From: Saccharibacillus sacchari DSM 19268
GTDB lineage: Bacteria > Bacillota > Bacilli > Paenibacillales > Paenibacillaceae
Length of the DNA stretch: 64,000 nt
Assembly: GCF_000585395.1 (NCBI RefSeq)
Contig: NZ_KK073875.1
Coordinates: forward strand, 1,392,407-1,456,406
Reading direction: 5' to 3'
The first letter of the stretch is position 1. Each line of letters begins with the position of its first letter. Both the position numbers and the translations under genes were made by a program. The notes under the pieces were generated by a model. That model had not been told where the DNA came from and made no database searches. It was given only the letters and a program-made list of their open reading frames with translations. Shown here piece after piece: positions 35,356 to 44,509 of the stretch.

Positions 35356-38300
35356 TCAACGCTGGTACAAATTCGGATCATGCTTCATCACGCGTACTTG
35401 TCCATCGAGGAAATAGTTGACGTAGATCGCACCCGTACTATCTACAGCGAGCTTGATTTCCTCAATCGGTGTCGTGGGAATACCGTCATATTCGACGGGA
35501 ATCCAATTTCCATTTTCGTATTTGATGACTTTTACCACTGGAACTTTTGGATTTTTAACATCGCGATAAGCGACATAAGGTGCCCCGTGACCGTCGATAG
35601 CTAAGCTTGGCGTAATCGTATCAGCGCCGACCCCTATCGATGCGCCAGTAGTACCTACCGTTTCCCAGGTAGAGCCTGTATATTTAGCTACGGTCACCTC
35701 TCTGTTTCTAGAAAAGAAGACGACATAAGGTATACCCTGCGGATCAAGCGAGAACGAGTAAGCCAAGCCTACATCGATTGACGCTTCAGATCTGCTTGGA
35801 TCGTTCCCTTCCGATCCCTCGCCGTTCTGCTCATAACGCACAACATGAGCTGTAATTGTCGTAGTTGTTCCATTGTAAACAAAAGTTTTGTAGAACATAT
35901 AAAGATTGCCGTCCCGGTCAAAGTCCATCGAGATCTCCCGGACAAATTGCTCGTTCGAAATACGATCGATCTCTTCCCATTCTCCTTTGTTGTACTTCAC
36001 GATCCGAACATAATCATTCGGATGATTCCCAAGCATGAGATACGACAAATAAGGCGTATCATCCTGGTCAAAAGCAAAAGCTAGATTGTAGAAATCGGAG
36101 GGTTTCCCCGCGCCCTGTACATCCGGCATTCTCTCCCAAGCACCGTCGGCATATCTCATGACAATGAGTTGGGAGGCGTTGTCCAAGAAACTGCCGTAAG
36201 CAAGGTAAGCCGTGCCCTTGCTATCTATAGCGAGCGTTGGAAACGTCAAGTTCTTGGTTGAGCGAATGCTATCTCCCGGTAACCACTGCTGATCGAAGTC
36301 GGTCGGTTGACCGAATGTTTGCCATTGGCCATCCTCGTATTTCATCACAAATATCTCTTTTTCCGCGGTCACAAGGATCATATAGGGAACTCCTTGGCTA
36401 TCCAGTATGAAATCAGTCTGATAATACACGCCTGCATCCATTGCATCCCCAACTTGCAGCCACGCCGTCATCGTCCACTTCGCATACAACGTGACATCTG
36501 CCGTCACTGGCGTTGTAAAGACATAAGCCTTCGTGAAGGTATTATCCTGGTACCAACCATCGAATCTATACCCTTCCCATTTCGGTGCAGGAGGGGCCGT
36601 GGCGTTAGCGCCCGTAGCTACAATCTGACTCTCGACGGACGAGCCTCCGCCACTTTCGAAACTCACCGTGTAAGTGATCAGTTTCCAGCTTGCATACAAC
36701 GTGATGTCGCCGGTCACGGAAGTCGCAAAGTTATAGATTTCGTTTAATTCGGCGTCGCTATACCATCCGATGAACGTGTAGCCCTCTTTCGTCGGCGTAT
36801 TCGGTCGTATAGCCGTACCGTCATATTCAACAGTTTGGCTAGCCACCGATGATCCGCCTTCACTATTGAAACTTACGGTATGGAGCGCTGTCCACTTCGC
36901 ATACAACGTCAGGTTAGCCGTCACCGCCGTCGTGAAGCTATAAGGGGTCTGTAAGCCAATATCGCTGTACCAACCGCTGAACTTATAACCGTCTTGCGTC
37001 GGATCAGCTGGCGCTATCGCCATATTTCCCTCTTCCACGGATTGGCTACTTACCGTTGACCCTTGGTTACTATTGAAAGTCACCATATAGCTCTTTTTCG
37101 TCCAATTTGCGTACAGCGTAATATTCGCCGTTACGCCTGCCGTAAAACCGTATGGAGTTGCGAAATACTCATCGCTGTACCAACCGCTGAACGTATAGCC
37201 GTCCCGAGTCGGATTAGCCGGCGCCGTCGCCACAGCACCTTCGCTCACTGTTTGGGGTTCCACGCCGGACCCACCATTGCTCTCGAACGCTACCGTATAG
37301 GTATTAGGCACATAGACGGACCATTTCGCATACAAGGTCAGATCCGCTGTCACCACTGAAGTAGTGAAATCATAAGGACTATTCAAGTCGCTGTCGCTAT
37401 ACCAACCCCCGAATACGTAACCGTCCCGTTCGGGAGCGACAGGTACCGAAGCTTTCTCTCCTTCATTGATCGTCTGAGCATTTACTGCGGACCCTTCATT
37501 GCTCTCGAAGCTCACGGTATAACGAAGCAGCCACTTTGCGTACAAATTGAGGTCTCCTGTGATCGGCGAAGCAAAGTCGTAGGCTGTCGTCGGATCGTTC
37601 TCATTATACCAACCCCCGAACACATAGCCTTCCATAGTCGGTTCAATCGGAACGCTAGCCGTTTCCCCGTATGCTATAGTCTGACTCTCCGTCTCTGCGG
37701 CTCCGCCATTGCTGTTGAAGCTTACCGTGTAAGCATTAGTCGTCCACTGCGCCGTAACCATAATACTCTCTTCCGGCATAATGGTCGGAGGCGTCGGTAA
37801 CCATCCGGCAAAGACATGGCCCTGCCAAGCTGGCGTGCCCAGGTGGAGTTTTGTCGTCGCACCGGTTGGAACTTCCAGGACTCTCGTTGATTGACCGGAA
37901 CCATTGTAATCAATCGTCAAGGTATGGGCATCCCGCTTGTAGTACAGTTTCAGCGCCGTTTTGCCGTTGCTTGCGATTTGACTCTTCAATACACTTCCCT
38001 CAATATCCTCATCAAATTGGAATCCTTGATAGGATCTTAGCGTGACATTTTCAAGAGTTGCTTCCGCATCAGTCACTCCGCGATACGATTCCGTATCCGC
38101 GACCGTGTACGTATCGCTCCCGATATTTTGTAGCAAATAGACCACCTGATACGGCGTATCCTCGCGCCCTTTCCATTTTGCGGTATAGGTCGTGTCCGAG
38201 CTTGGCATCGTGCTTGGGACACTCGGTTCCCACCCAGCGAAGGTATAACCTTGTCTAGTCGGAACAGGTACGCGAGCGGCGATATTCTTGCCCATCGCCT

Positions 38301-41300
38301 CCGTCAACGAAGTTGCCGGCGCTCCGACATAATCCCAATCGAACGTGAGCGTGTGATTGTTCGGATAATATTCGACTCGGACGACCGTAGATCCGTCGCC
38401 TTTGATCCGCACTCCGCTTACCGTTCCCGCTCGATAACCTTGATCCTTGTATTTATCGGAATTGATCCGAATTTCAGTGTCCGTTGTTCCTGTCAACATT
38501 TCGGTATACACCGGCGGAGCCGTTGATACTCGGCTATTCGGATCTACCAGATAGTGCTCGACCATATACGGTGTATTTGTATTCGCGGTCCAGTGCGCGT
38601 AGAGTTCATAGTCATCCTTAGGCATACGGCTTGGAATGCTGAATTTCTCTCCACCGACAGCCTCTGTGTACCATCCGTCAAATGTATAGCCCGGATAGAC
38701 CGGATTCGATACTTGAACCGCTGCATTATACACGTAAGGAAGAACTTGAGTCACTCCGCCGTTTCCAGGGTGCAACTGGAAGATATATTCACCTTCCGTT
38801 GTGCGCCACGTCAATGGAAGAGTCCGTTTAATCGGATCTGCTGTAAAGGACAGTGGCGCTCCTTTCCAGGTAATCACGACACTTCCTTTGCTTACCGGAC
38901 GTTTCGTGTCAACCACCTTGATTTTCCCAGTGCCCTCGTCATACTTGAAATTCGGATTATCCACTTGAATATCGAAATTCGAATGACCGTACGCCCGAGT
39001 ATCCGTGTCGCCTGTCTTCAAATCAAGCGTGCTCATCGTTAGCCACGACTCTGGCACCGCAATGGACGATACGGAACCTGCCATGGTAAACCCAAGCGCT
39101 TCATCTTCGTCATAAGCGAAGTCGTACACATTATCTTGTTGTCCAAGCGTATACAATGGCCACTCCTCAGAAGCTAATTCTATGCTGTCCGAGAGCGCTC
39201 CGTCACCTAATTGTGCACCGAGCTCAGCCTCCAGATAGATGCCGATCTCGACGAACAAAGCGCCCATCGACTTGGTTGTCTTGACTCCGCTTATATTTTT
39301 CAACTGATAATAGAAGTAGCCCCATAGATTGATATAGACCCCAGGCTCAACCGCAACCCCGACGCTGTTGAGATCGACGCTGCCGATCCCGGCCTTCACC
39401 TCCATATGAATGCCCGCCCTCAGACCGAGCGTACCCATGACGTAGAAGGTGAACTGGTAGTCGCCGTCTTCCGGCAAACTCACCGTGTTGCTCGATCCAG
39501 AGAAACTCAAGACGCGCACCGTGACCGAATAACGCTTCGCCATCTTATAGTAGAAGTCTGCGCCGATCGTCAGATTGACTTGAGCGTTGACGACAAACTC
39601 CGCTTCGAATTTGACCTCGACGATACCGAGCGCCACGCGCACGCTCTTCTCGATCAGCGTCTCCTTGATTAACGTCGCCCACTCCGTCTCTTGCTCCAGC
39701 ATCTCTTTGTACTGTTCCCTGAGCGAATCTATATCGACGTCGTCCGTATCTTCCGGGCCGTTTAGAACCGCTTCGATCTCCTCCGCGATGTTCTTGACTT
39801 GACTCAGTTTGCCGGAGGTCCGTGCATCCACCCAATCCTCTAAGATATCTTCCAATTCATCAGGTTCAGCGAATCCAATCTCTGCTTTAATATTCATGCC
39901 CGTGTAGCTATAGGCGTCCAGGTTGGCCGTAATGACATAGTCGTCGATAACCGGGAAGATCGGAATATCGCCCAGCCAAGTCGAGATTGTATACCAATGC
40001 CAAGACGTATCCGAGTTGATATTGAGATCCAAGCTGATTTCCTGTACGAATGTACCGGTCATGTGGATGACCATACTGGTGTCGTCATTGACCTCCACCA
40101 CAATGTCCGCGCTCACTTGCAAAGTCGCGCTCACACCGGAAGTCCGTCCTTTGATATTCTTCAGCTTCGTACCGAGATCGGCTACAACCTTCAGATTCTT
40201 TACACTTACCTTATCTTCGTCGCCTGCCAAGAAAGTCTGCGCCTTGAATTCTTTCGTCTCCATCGCGACATCTGACAGATAATCCGCTGCTTGATCGACG
40301 AATCCGCTTGTCTTGGCTTGCTGCTCGATCTGCGTCTCCAGCTGGACGATCTGCTCCTCCGTCAAAAGCTGCTCGCCGTCGATCGTTTGTTTCTGATAAA
40401 GGTCAAACGCGCTCGTGACGTCTTCGACCGTCGCATCCGTATACGTAATAATGTCCATCTCCGCCGCTGGCGTGATCGACGTGATTCTTCCGTAACCTAC
40501 CGACTTGAAGTCTTCTTTGGCAAATTCTCCTTCGTAGAAACCAATAAAGTCGCCGACATCGACCGTTGTCAGCTCATCCAAACCTAAAGGTTTATATTGC
40601 TCGTCGCTGTAATTCATTGCGACATGCTCGACAGTAATGGAATAATTCGTCGAATCCTTGTCCGTATCCGCTTCGACGCTCACTGGCAACACGTCCGGCT
40701 TGAACACGACTTGATCCGCTTCCGCCCGGCCGTATGAATAGGTACTGTCGTCTACTGCCGTAATCTGCACATAGGCAACCTCGCCTGCTTCGATTCCGTC
40801 TGTGGCAACAGTACGCTGATCCGGACGAATTCCCGTGTAGATTGCGACCGTATCCCCGACTTGAATCACAGCACTTTCGTCATATTCGAATGTTCCGCTT
40901 GCCGCATTAGCTTCGGCCAACGAAGTTCCGCCGCCTCCGACCATCGTCGTCATGACCGGGATCGAGGGCGAACCTACTTCTTCACCGTCCAAGACCATAT
41001 CCGAAATATCCGAGAAATGAAGATAAATCATATTCGGATTCAGGGGAACCTGCAAAATTTCTTGTTTAGACACACTGAAGACGTAAATGTCCGTCGTCGA
41101 GTCTTGACCGACAAACGTCAGGTCATCGTTCGTCAGTGTCAATTGATACGTGTGACCTTCAACGAACTTTCCATCTTCGGCTGCGGACGCGACTGTGAAC
41201 TGTCCGTTGCCACCCGTGACTTTAATACCCGCAAGATCGGAATTTGCGGTATCTACAAATTTCATACTCTCTTTCACTTGCTCCGCGGTGAGACTATTCG

Positions 41301-42474
41301 TCGTATCCGCAATCTGAATGGTGTAGTTCGGCGCAACATCCAACACCGAATAGCTCGGCACACTTTCTACCGCCTTGTCCACACTATCCGTATATTTCGC
41401 ATACAACGTCGTATTCCCGCTCAGCGTGCTTCCACTGGCGAAGATCAACGTCAAATCACTATCCGTGAACCACCCTTGGAAAATGTACCCGTCTTTCGTT
41501 GGAGCAGGCAGGTTAGTTAGCACTTGTTCCGATCGTACCGTCTGCGCCGCGATTGCCGAACCGCCGTTGCTCTCGAACGTCAGCGTGTAGCTCGTCGAGC
41601 CGCTCCCTGGGTTGCTTCCGTTGCTGTTGCCGTTCCCGCCACCTGTTCCGCCGCCGTTATTGCTGCTATTCCCGCCCGTCGTCGGATTCGGCGTCGGGCT
41701 AGGGGTTGGCGTTGGTGTAGGAGTCGGTGTGGGCGTTGGCGTCGTCGGGTTCTGCGCTTGCCACGCTTCCACCACTTCGACATTGCGCATGAACAGCGTC
41801 GCCGCTTCCGCGCGCGAGGCCTGATTCTTCGGATTGAAATTCCCTTGATCGTCTCCGCTGAAAATACCCGCTTGCCACAGCTTCAGCACCGCGTCCGCCG
41901 CCCATGGCGAAACGCTGGACAGATCGCCCGGCTGCGTCGTCACTGGATTCGACGTCTGATACGGAATCTCGTAACTCTCGAAATACCGCAGCGTCATCGT
42001 CGCCATCTGCTCGCGCGATACCGTACCGTTCGGCGAGAAGCTTCCGCTTCCCGTTCCTTCCGTAATGCCTTGCGCCACCGCCCAGGCAATGTACGGCGCA
42101 TACCAGCTATTCGCGGATACGTCCGCGAAACTCGACGTCGTATAGGCACTTACATCCACGCCCGCCATCCGGCCCAGCGCCGTTACGTACATGGCACGCG
42201 TCATCGTGCCCTTCGGCGAGAAGTTATTCGCGTCCGTTCCGCTGAAGATCCCCTTCTCCTGCATCTTCACGACCGCGTCGTAATACCAATCTGTCGGACT
42301 CACGTCCCGGAACGGGATCGTGATCGTCGTGACTGTAGTCGGCTGGATCGGCAGCTCAGCCGCTGCCGCCTTCGGCGGCGGTAGCATCGGCACGATCAGG
42401 CTGATCACGAGTAACCAGACGAGCACCTGCACCTTCGCTTTCCAGGCTCGCTTTATTGCTTTCTTCACATTCAT
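35356..42474 (-). CDS. Giant surface protein: N-terminal SLH domains, PT linker, InlB-type repeats, C-terminal propeller-like region
   Basis: The protein is 2372 aa. The signal peptide covers 1 to about 39 (KAAAA cleavage). Three SLH modules follow at about 54-100, 114-165 and 185-232, then a Pro-Thr linker (243-267) and a Gly/Asn/Ser-rich spacer. The first InlB B-repeat (Listeria-Bacteroides type, ending LYAKY) is at about 296-362. A long unique middle part is followed by three divergent and six canonical tandem repeats of about 70 residues (each with FNSNGG or FESNGG ... GYxFxGWYSD ... LYAKW). The last ~330 residues have recurring DxxGxPYVxY units typical of beta-propeller or sialidase-like folds. 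The protein is attached to the cell wall by SLH and probably acts as an adhesin or polysaccharide-binding protein. Its promoter carries the 52-bp element also found before the OmpR-type regulator upstream. Confidence 0.92.
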   Translation of the reverse strand: MNVKKAIKRAWKAKVQVLVWLLVISLIVPMLPPPKAAAAELPIQPTTVTTITIPFRDVSPTDWYYDAVVKMQEKGIFSGTDANNFSPKGTMTRAMYVTALGRMAGVDVSAYTTSSFADVSANSWYAPYIAWAVAQGITEGTGSGSFSPNGTVSREQMATMTLRYFESYEIPYQTSNPVTTQPGDLSSVSPWAADAVLKLWQAGIFSGDDQGNFNPKNQASRAEAATLFMRNVEVVEAWQAQNPTTPTPTPTPTPTPTPSPTPNPTTGGNSSNNGGGTGGGNGNSNGSNPGSGSTSYTLTFESNGGSAIAAQTVRSEQVLTNLPAPTKDGYIFQGWFTDSDLTLIFASGSTLSGNTTLYAKYTDSVDKAVESVPSYSVLDVAPNYTIQIADTTNSLTAEQVKESMKFVDTANSDLAGIKVTGGNGQFTVASAAEDGKFVEGHTYQLTLTNDDLTFVGQDSTTDIYVFSVSKQEILQVPLNPNMIYLHFSDISDMVLDGEEVGSPSIPVMTTMVGGGGTSLAEANAASGTFEYDESAVIQVGDTVAIYTGIRPDQRTVATDGIEAGEVAYVQITAVDDSTYSYGRAEADQVVFKPDVLPVSVEADTDKDSTNYSITVEHVAMNYSDEQYKPLGLDELTTVDVGDFIGFYEGEFAKEDFKSVGYGRITSITPAAEMDIITYTDATVEDVTSAFDLYQKQTIDGEQLLTEEQIVQLETQIEQQAKTSGFVDQAADYLSDVAMETKEFKAQTFLAGDEDKVSVKNLKVVADLGTKLKNIKGRTSGVSATLQVSADIVVEVNDDTSMVIHMTGTFVQEISLDLNINSDTSWHWYTISTWLGDIPIFPVIDDYVITANLDAYSYTGMNIKAEIGFAEPDELEDILEDWVDARTSGKLSQVKNIAEEIEAVLNGPEDTDDVDIDSLREQYKEMLEQETEWATLIKETLIEKSVRVALGIVEVKFEAEFVVNAQVNLTIGADFYYKMAKRYSVTVRVLSFSGSSNTVSLPEDGDYQFTFYVMGTLGLRAGIHMEVKAGIGSVDLNSVGVAVEPGVYINLWGYFYYQLKNISGVKTTKSMGALFVEIGIYLEAELGAQLGDGALSDSIELASEEWPLYTLGQQDNVYDFAYDEDEALGFTMAGSVSSIAVPESWLTMSTLDLKTGDTDTRAYGHSNFDIQVDNPNFKYDEGTGKIKVVDTKRPVSKGSVVITWKGAPLSFTADPIKRTLPLTWRTTEGEYIFQLHPGNGGVTQVLPYVYNAAVQVSNPVYPGYTFDGWYTEAVGGEKFSIPSRMPKDDYELYAHWTANTNTPYMVEHYLVDPNSRVSTAPPVYTEMLTGTTDTEIRINSDKYKDQGYRAGTVSGVRIKGDGSTVVRVEYYPNNHTLTFDWDYVGAPATSLTEAMGKNIAARVPVPTRQGYTFAGWEPSVPSTMPSSDTTYTAKWKGREDTPYQVVYLLQNIGSDTYTVADTESYRGVTDAEATLENVTLRSYQGFQFDEDIEGSVLKSQIASNGKTALKLYYKRDAHTLTIDYNGSGQSTRVLEVPTGATTKLHLGTPAWQGHVFAGWLPTPPTIMPEESIMVTAQWTTNAYTVSFNSNGGAAETESQTIAYGETASVPIEPTMEGYVFGGWYNENDPTTAYDFASPITGDLNLYAKWLLRYTVSFESNEGSAVNAQTINEGEKASVPVAPERDGYVFGGWYSDSDLNSPYDFTTSVVTADLTLYAKWSVYVPNTYTVAFESNGGSGVEPQTVSEGAVATAPANPTRDGYTFSGWYSDEYFATPYGFTAGVTANITLYANWTKKSYMVTFNSNQGSTVSSQSVEEGNMAIAPADPTQDGYKFSGWYSDIGLQTPYSFTTAVTANLTLYAKWTALHTVSFNSEGGSSVASQTVEYDGTAIRPNTPTKEGYTFIGWYSDAELNEIYNFATSVTGDITLYASWKLITYTVSFESGGGSSVESQIVATGANATAPPAPKWEGYRFDGWYQDNTFTKAYVFTTPVTADVTLYAKWTMTAWLQVGDAMDAGVYYQTDFILDSQGVPYMILVTAEKEIFVMKYEDGQWQTFGQPTDFDQQWLPGDSIRSTKNLTFPTLAIDSKGTAYLAYGSFLDNASQLIVMRYADGAWERMPDVQGAGKPSDFYNLAFAFDQDDTPYLSYLMLGNHPNDYVRIVKYNKGEWEEIDRISNEQFVREISMDFDRDGNLYMFYKTFVYNGTTTTITAHVVRYEQNGEGSEGNDPSRSEASIDVGLAYSFSLDPQGIPYVVFFSRNREVTVAKYTGSTWETVGTTGASIGVGADTITPSLAIDGHGAPYVAYRDVKNPKVPVVKVIKYENGNWIPVEYDGIPTTPIEEIKLAVDSTGAIYVNYFLDGQVRVMKHDPNLYQR

Positions 42475-42534
42475 ACATCCCCTCTATTTATGGATCTTGC
42501 CGAAAACACAACGAATTTAAACTTCTTTGCTTTT

Positions 42535-42586
42535 CGAAGTTTACCATGCTGGATCGGCCGCTTACGGTTTATAAAGAAAACTTTAA
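42535..42586 (-). promoter_or_regulatory. 52-bp shared promoter element, copy 1 (before the giant SLH gene)
   Basis: 50 of 52 bases are identical to 43682-43733, in the same orientation relative to the downstream gene. On the minus strand it begins TTAAAGTTTTCTTTATAAAC and ends with a possible -10 (TAAACT). The two TTTA-containing 11-mers, TTAAAGTTTTC and TTTATAAACCG, look like direct-repeat sites for an OmpR-family regulator. Confidence 0.65.
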
Positions 42587-42673
42587 ATAGGTACCTTGCC
42601 AACTCTTAATCAGAGGATTACGTTTGGCTGAAATCCGCACGTTTCAGGCGGGTTTCAGCCAAACCCAAAAAAG

Positions 42674-42701
42674 CGATGCAAAGAGTCGAGTCTTCGCACC
42701 G
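42674..42701 (-). terminator. Terminator after the first OmpR-type regulator gene
   Basis: CGGTGCGAAGA pairs with TCTTTGCATCG through two G-U pairs and a 6-base loop, followed by CTTTTTTGG on the minus strand, 7 bp after the stop codon. Confidence 0.8.
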
Positions 42702-42707
42702 TTTTTC

Positions 42708-43403
42708 CTAATTTCCATTATCCGCAACCAGCATATACCCGATCCCGCGCACCGTAACAATTCGCTTCGGATCGGTAGGATCAGACTCGATTTTTTTGCG
42801 CAAATGACTAATATGCACCGCAACCGTTCTCGCGTCCTCCAGACTTTCCATCCCCCAGATGATCTGGAACAACCTATCGACGCTGATCACATGGTTCGCG
42901 TTCTGCGCCATATAGGAGAGCAGGCTGAACTCTTTTTTCGATAAAAAGACCGTCTTGCTCTCCGTCGTCGCCGACTGCGCACAATAGTCCAGCGTCAGGC
43001 CCGGCAACTCCAGCAGTTGTTCCTTCCGTCCCGCCGATACCCGACGCAGATGCGTCTTGACCTTCGCCATGAGCACGCCCGGGCTGAACGGCTTGATCAT
43101 GTAATCATCGCCGCCGCAGGTCAAAGCGCGACTCTTCACCTCGTCCTCTTTTCGGCCGCTTAGAAACACGATCGGCACATCCGTCAGACGGCGCGCGTCC
43201 TTGCACCAGTCGATGCCGCTTTCTCTCGTCAGCATGACGTCGAGCAGAATCAAGTCCGGCTCGAACGAGACCAGCAACCTCATCGCTTCCGCCCCGCTCC
43301 GGCTGTAAGCCGAGTCGAAGCCTTCCTTTTCGCAATACAATTGCACGATCTCGCAGATATGCGGATCATCGTCGACGATCATGATTTTCTGCGCATTCGT
43401 CAC
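42708..43403 (-). CDS. OmpR/PhoB-type response regulator 1
   Basis: The protein is 231 aa with a GTG start at 43403 after AGGTGAAG. The receiver has acidic residues DDD 11-13, D55 (LILLDVML) and Lys in MIKPFSPG. The C-terminal winged helix is KKEFSLLSYMAQNANHVISV ... VHISHLRKKIE ... RGIGYML. It is about 80% identical by eye to the second regulator at 43816-44508, so the pair arose by tandem duplication. It has its own upstream region (copy 2 of the 52-bp element and an attenuator-like hairpin), so it may be expressed separately from the kinase operon. A plausible circuit is control of itself and the giant SLH gene through the shared element. Confidence 0.92.
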   Translation of the reverse strand: MTNAQKIMIVDDDPHICEIVQLYCEKEGFDSAYSRSGAEAMRLLVSFEPDLILLDVMLTRESGIDWCKDARRLTDVPIVFLSGRKEDEVKSRALTCGGDDYMIKPFSPGVLMAKVKTHLRRVSAGRKEQLLELPGLTLDYCAQSATTESKTVFLSKKEFSLLSYMAQNANHVISVDRLFQIIWGMESLEDARTVAVHISHLRKKIESDPTDPKRIVTVRGIGYMLVADNGN

Positions 43404-43672
43404 CTCTTCACCTGCCCTTGCGGCCTATGTTTCCACGGCGTACCGCTCTGTTTTGAAATGTAAAAGAAAATGGAAATGAAAAACAAGTGACCCGGATTTG
43501 GATCACTTGTTCCTTCGAACCAGGCCTGCTCAATATATTGGGGGATCAAGCGGAGGAAACGGCCTTGCATGATTCGATCTGAAGTTCCCAAGCTGTTTGA
43601 GGGGAAGCCCGGGATCACGGTGGGGGGATTTTCTCTTGCTTTTGATACGAATGCAGAAAATTTGAAATTCAT
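43400..43672 (-). CDS. Possible leader ORF upstream of regulator 1
   Basis: A 90-codon frame starts at ATG 43672, 10 bp downstream of the 52-bp element, and its stop overlaps the GTG of the regulator gene. The only ribosome-site candidate is AGGA, very close to the ATG. The frame runs through the 43482-43511 hairpin. Composition gives no clear signal, so it may simply be an open leader or a remnant of the duplication. Doubtful as a gene. Confidence 0.2.
   Translation of the reverse strand: MNFKFSAFVSKARENPPTVIPGFPSNSLGTSDRIMQGRFLRLIPQYIEQAWFEGTSDPNPGHLFFISIFFYISKQSGTPWKHRPQGQVKR
43482..43511 (-). terminator. Attenuator-like hairpin in the leader of regulator 1
   Basis: A perfect 9-bp stem (AACAAGTGA/TCACTTGTT) with a 12-base loop is followed on the minus strand by TTT and TCATTTCC. 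It lies 79 bp before the regulator start and about 170 bp after the shared promoter element, so it would interrupt the leader transcript. Confidence 0.5.
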
Positions 43673-43681
43673 TTTCCTGCT

Positions 43682-43733
43682 CGAAGTGTACCATGCCGGA
43701 TCGGCCGCTTACGGTTTATAAAGAAAACTTTAA
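43682..43733 (-). promoter_or_regulatory. 52-bp shared promoter element, copy 2 (before regulator 1)
   Basis: It differs from the copy at 42535-42586 at only two positions, while the sequences around both copies are diverged. It follows the terminator of regulator 2 and precedes the long leader of regulator 1. Confidence 0.65.
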
Positions 43734-43776
43734 GTAAGGGATAGAATCCGAAATCTTCGCTGATCCTCAAACAAAA

Positions 43777-43810
43777 AAGCGGTGCAAGGAGTTTATTCCC
43801 TGTACCGCTT
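43777..43810 (-). terminator. Terminator after regulator 2
   Basis: AAGCGGT-CAGG pairs with CCTTG-ACCGCTT, followed by TTTTTTG on the minus strand, 5 bp after the stop codon. It is similar in place and design to the terminator of regulator 1, as expected from tandem duplication. Confidence 0.85.
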
Positions 43811-43815
43811 CTGCC

Positions 43816-44508
43816 CTACGTCTGGCTATCCGCCACCAACATATACCCGCTCCCCCGCACCGTAATAATCCGCTCCGGATTGGCAGGATCGGACTCGATC
43901 TTTTTACGCAAATTACTGATATGTACCGCAACCGTCCTCGTATCCTCCAGGCTTTCCATTCCCCAAATAATTTGGAACAACGTGTCGACGCCAATGACGT
44001 GATTCACGTTTTGCGCCATGTAGGATAACAGACTGAACTCTTTTTTCGATAAAAAAACGGACGTGCTTCCCATACTGACGGACTGCGCATAATAATCCAA
44101 CGTCATGCCCGGCAGTTCCAGCAGTTGTTCTTTTCTTCCGGCCGAGATTCGGCGCAGATGCGCCTTGATTTTCGCCATGAGGACGCCCGGGCTAAACGGC
44201 TTGGTCACGTAATCGTCGCCGCCGTAAGTCAATGCGCTGATTTTGATTTCGTCTTCGTCCTGGCTGCTCAAAAATATAATCGGCGCATCCGTAAAATGAC
44301 GTGCCTGTTTGCACCAATCGATGCCGTTTTCGTTAGCCAGCAGCACGTCCAGCACGATCAAATCCGGTTCGAAGGTACGAAGCAGCGTCATGGCCTCCGT
44401 ACCGCTCTGACCGCAAGCCGAGATAAAGCCTTCTCTGTCGCAGTACACTTGGACAATCTCGCAGATATGAGGATCATCGTCGACGATCATGATTTTTTGC
44501 GCATCCAT
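43816..44508 (-). CDS. OmpR/PhoB-type response regulator 2
   Basis: The protein is 230 aa. D54 lies in LIVLDVLL, Lys is in VTKPFSPG, and the winged helix is KKEFSLLSYMAQNVNHVIGV with RGSGYML. ATG 44508 is preceded by AAGGAGGAG and lies 1 base after the kinase stop codon, so translation is coupled to the kinase. It is therefore the direct cognate partner, and regulator 1 is a duplicated copy downstream. Differences between the two are spread over both domains, which suggests both are kept functional. Confidence 0.93.
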   Translation of the reverse strand: MDAQKIMIVDDDPHICEIVQVYCDREGFISACGQSGTEAMTLLRTFEPDLIVLDVLLANENGIDWCKQARHFTDAPIIFLSSQDEDEIKISALTYGGDDYVTKPFSPGVLMAKIKAHLRRISAGRKEQLLELPGMTLDYYAQSVSMGSTSVFLSKKEFSLLSYMAQNVNHVIGVDTLFQIIWGMESLEDTRTVAVHISNLRKKIESDPANPERIITVRGSGYMLVADSQT

Positions 44509-44509
44509 T

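Noticed and set aside
36470-37740. Evenly spaced repeats of about 200 bp that could suggest a CRISPR or satellite array
   Set aside because: They are diverged in-frame copies encoding InlB-type domains (GYxFxGWYSD ... LYAKW) within one gene; units are far too long and variable for CRISPR.
41680-41750. Simple-sequence repeat resembling a variable-number tandem repeat
   Set aside because: It encodes the Pro-Thr linker of the SLH protein; such linkers are common and need no special explanation, although length variation between strains is possible.
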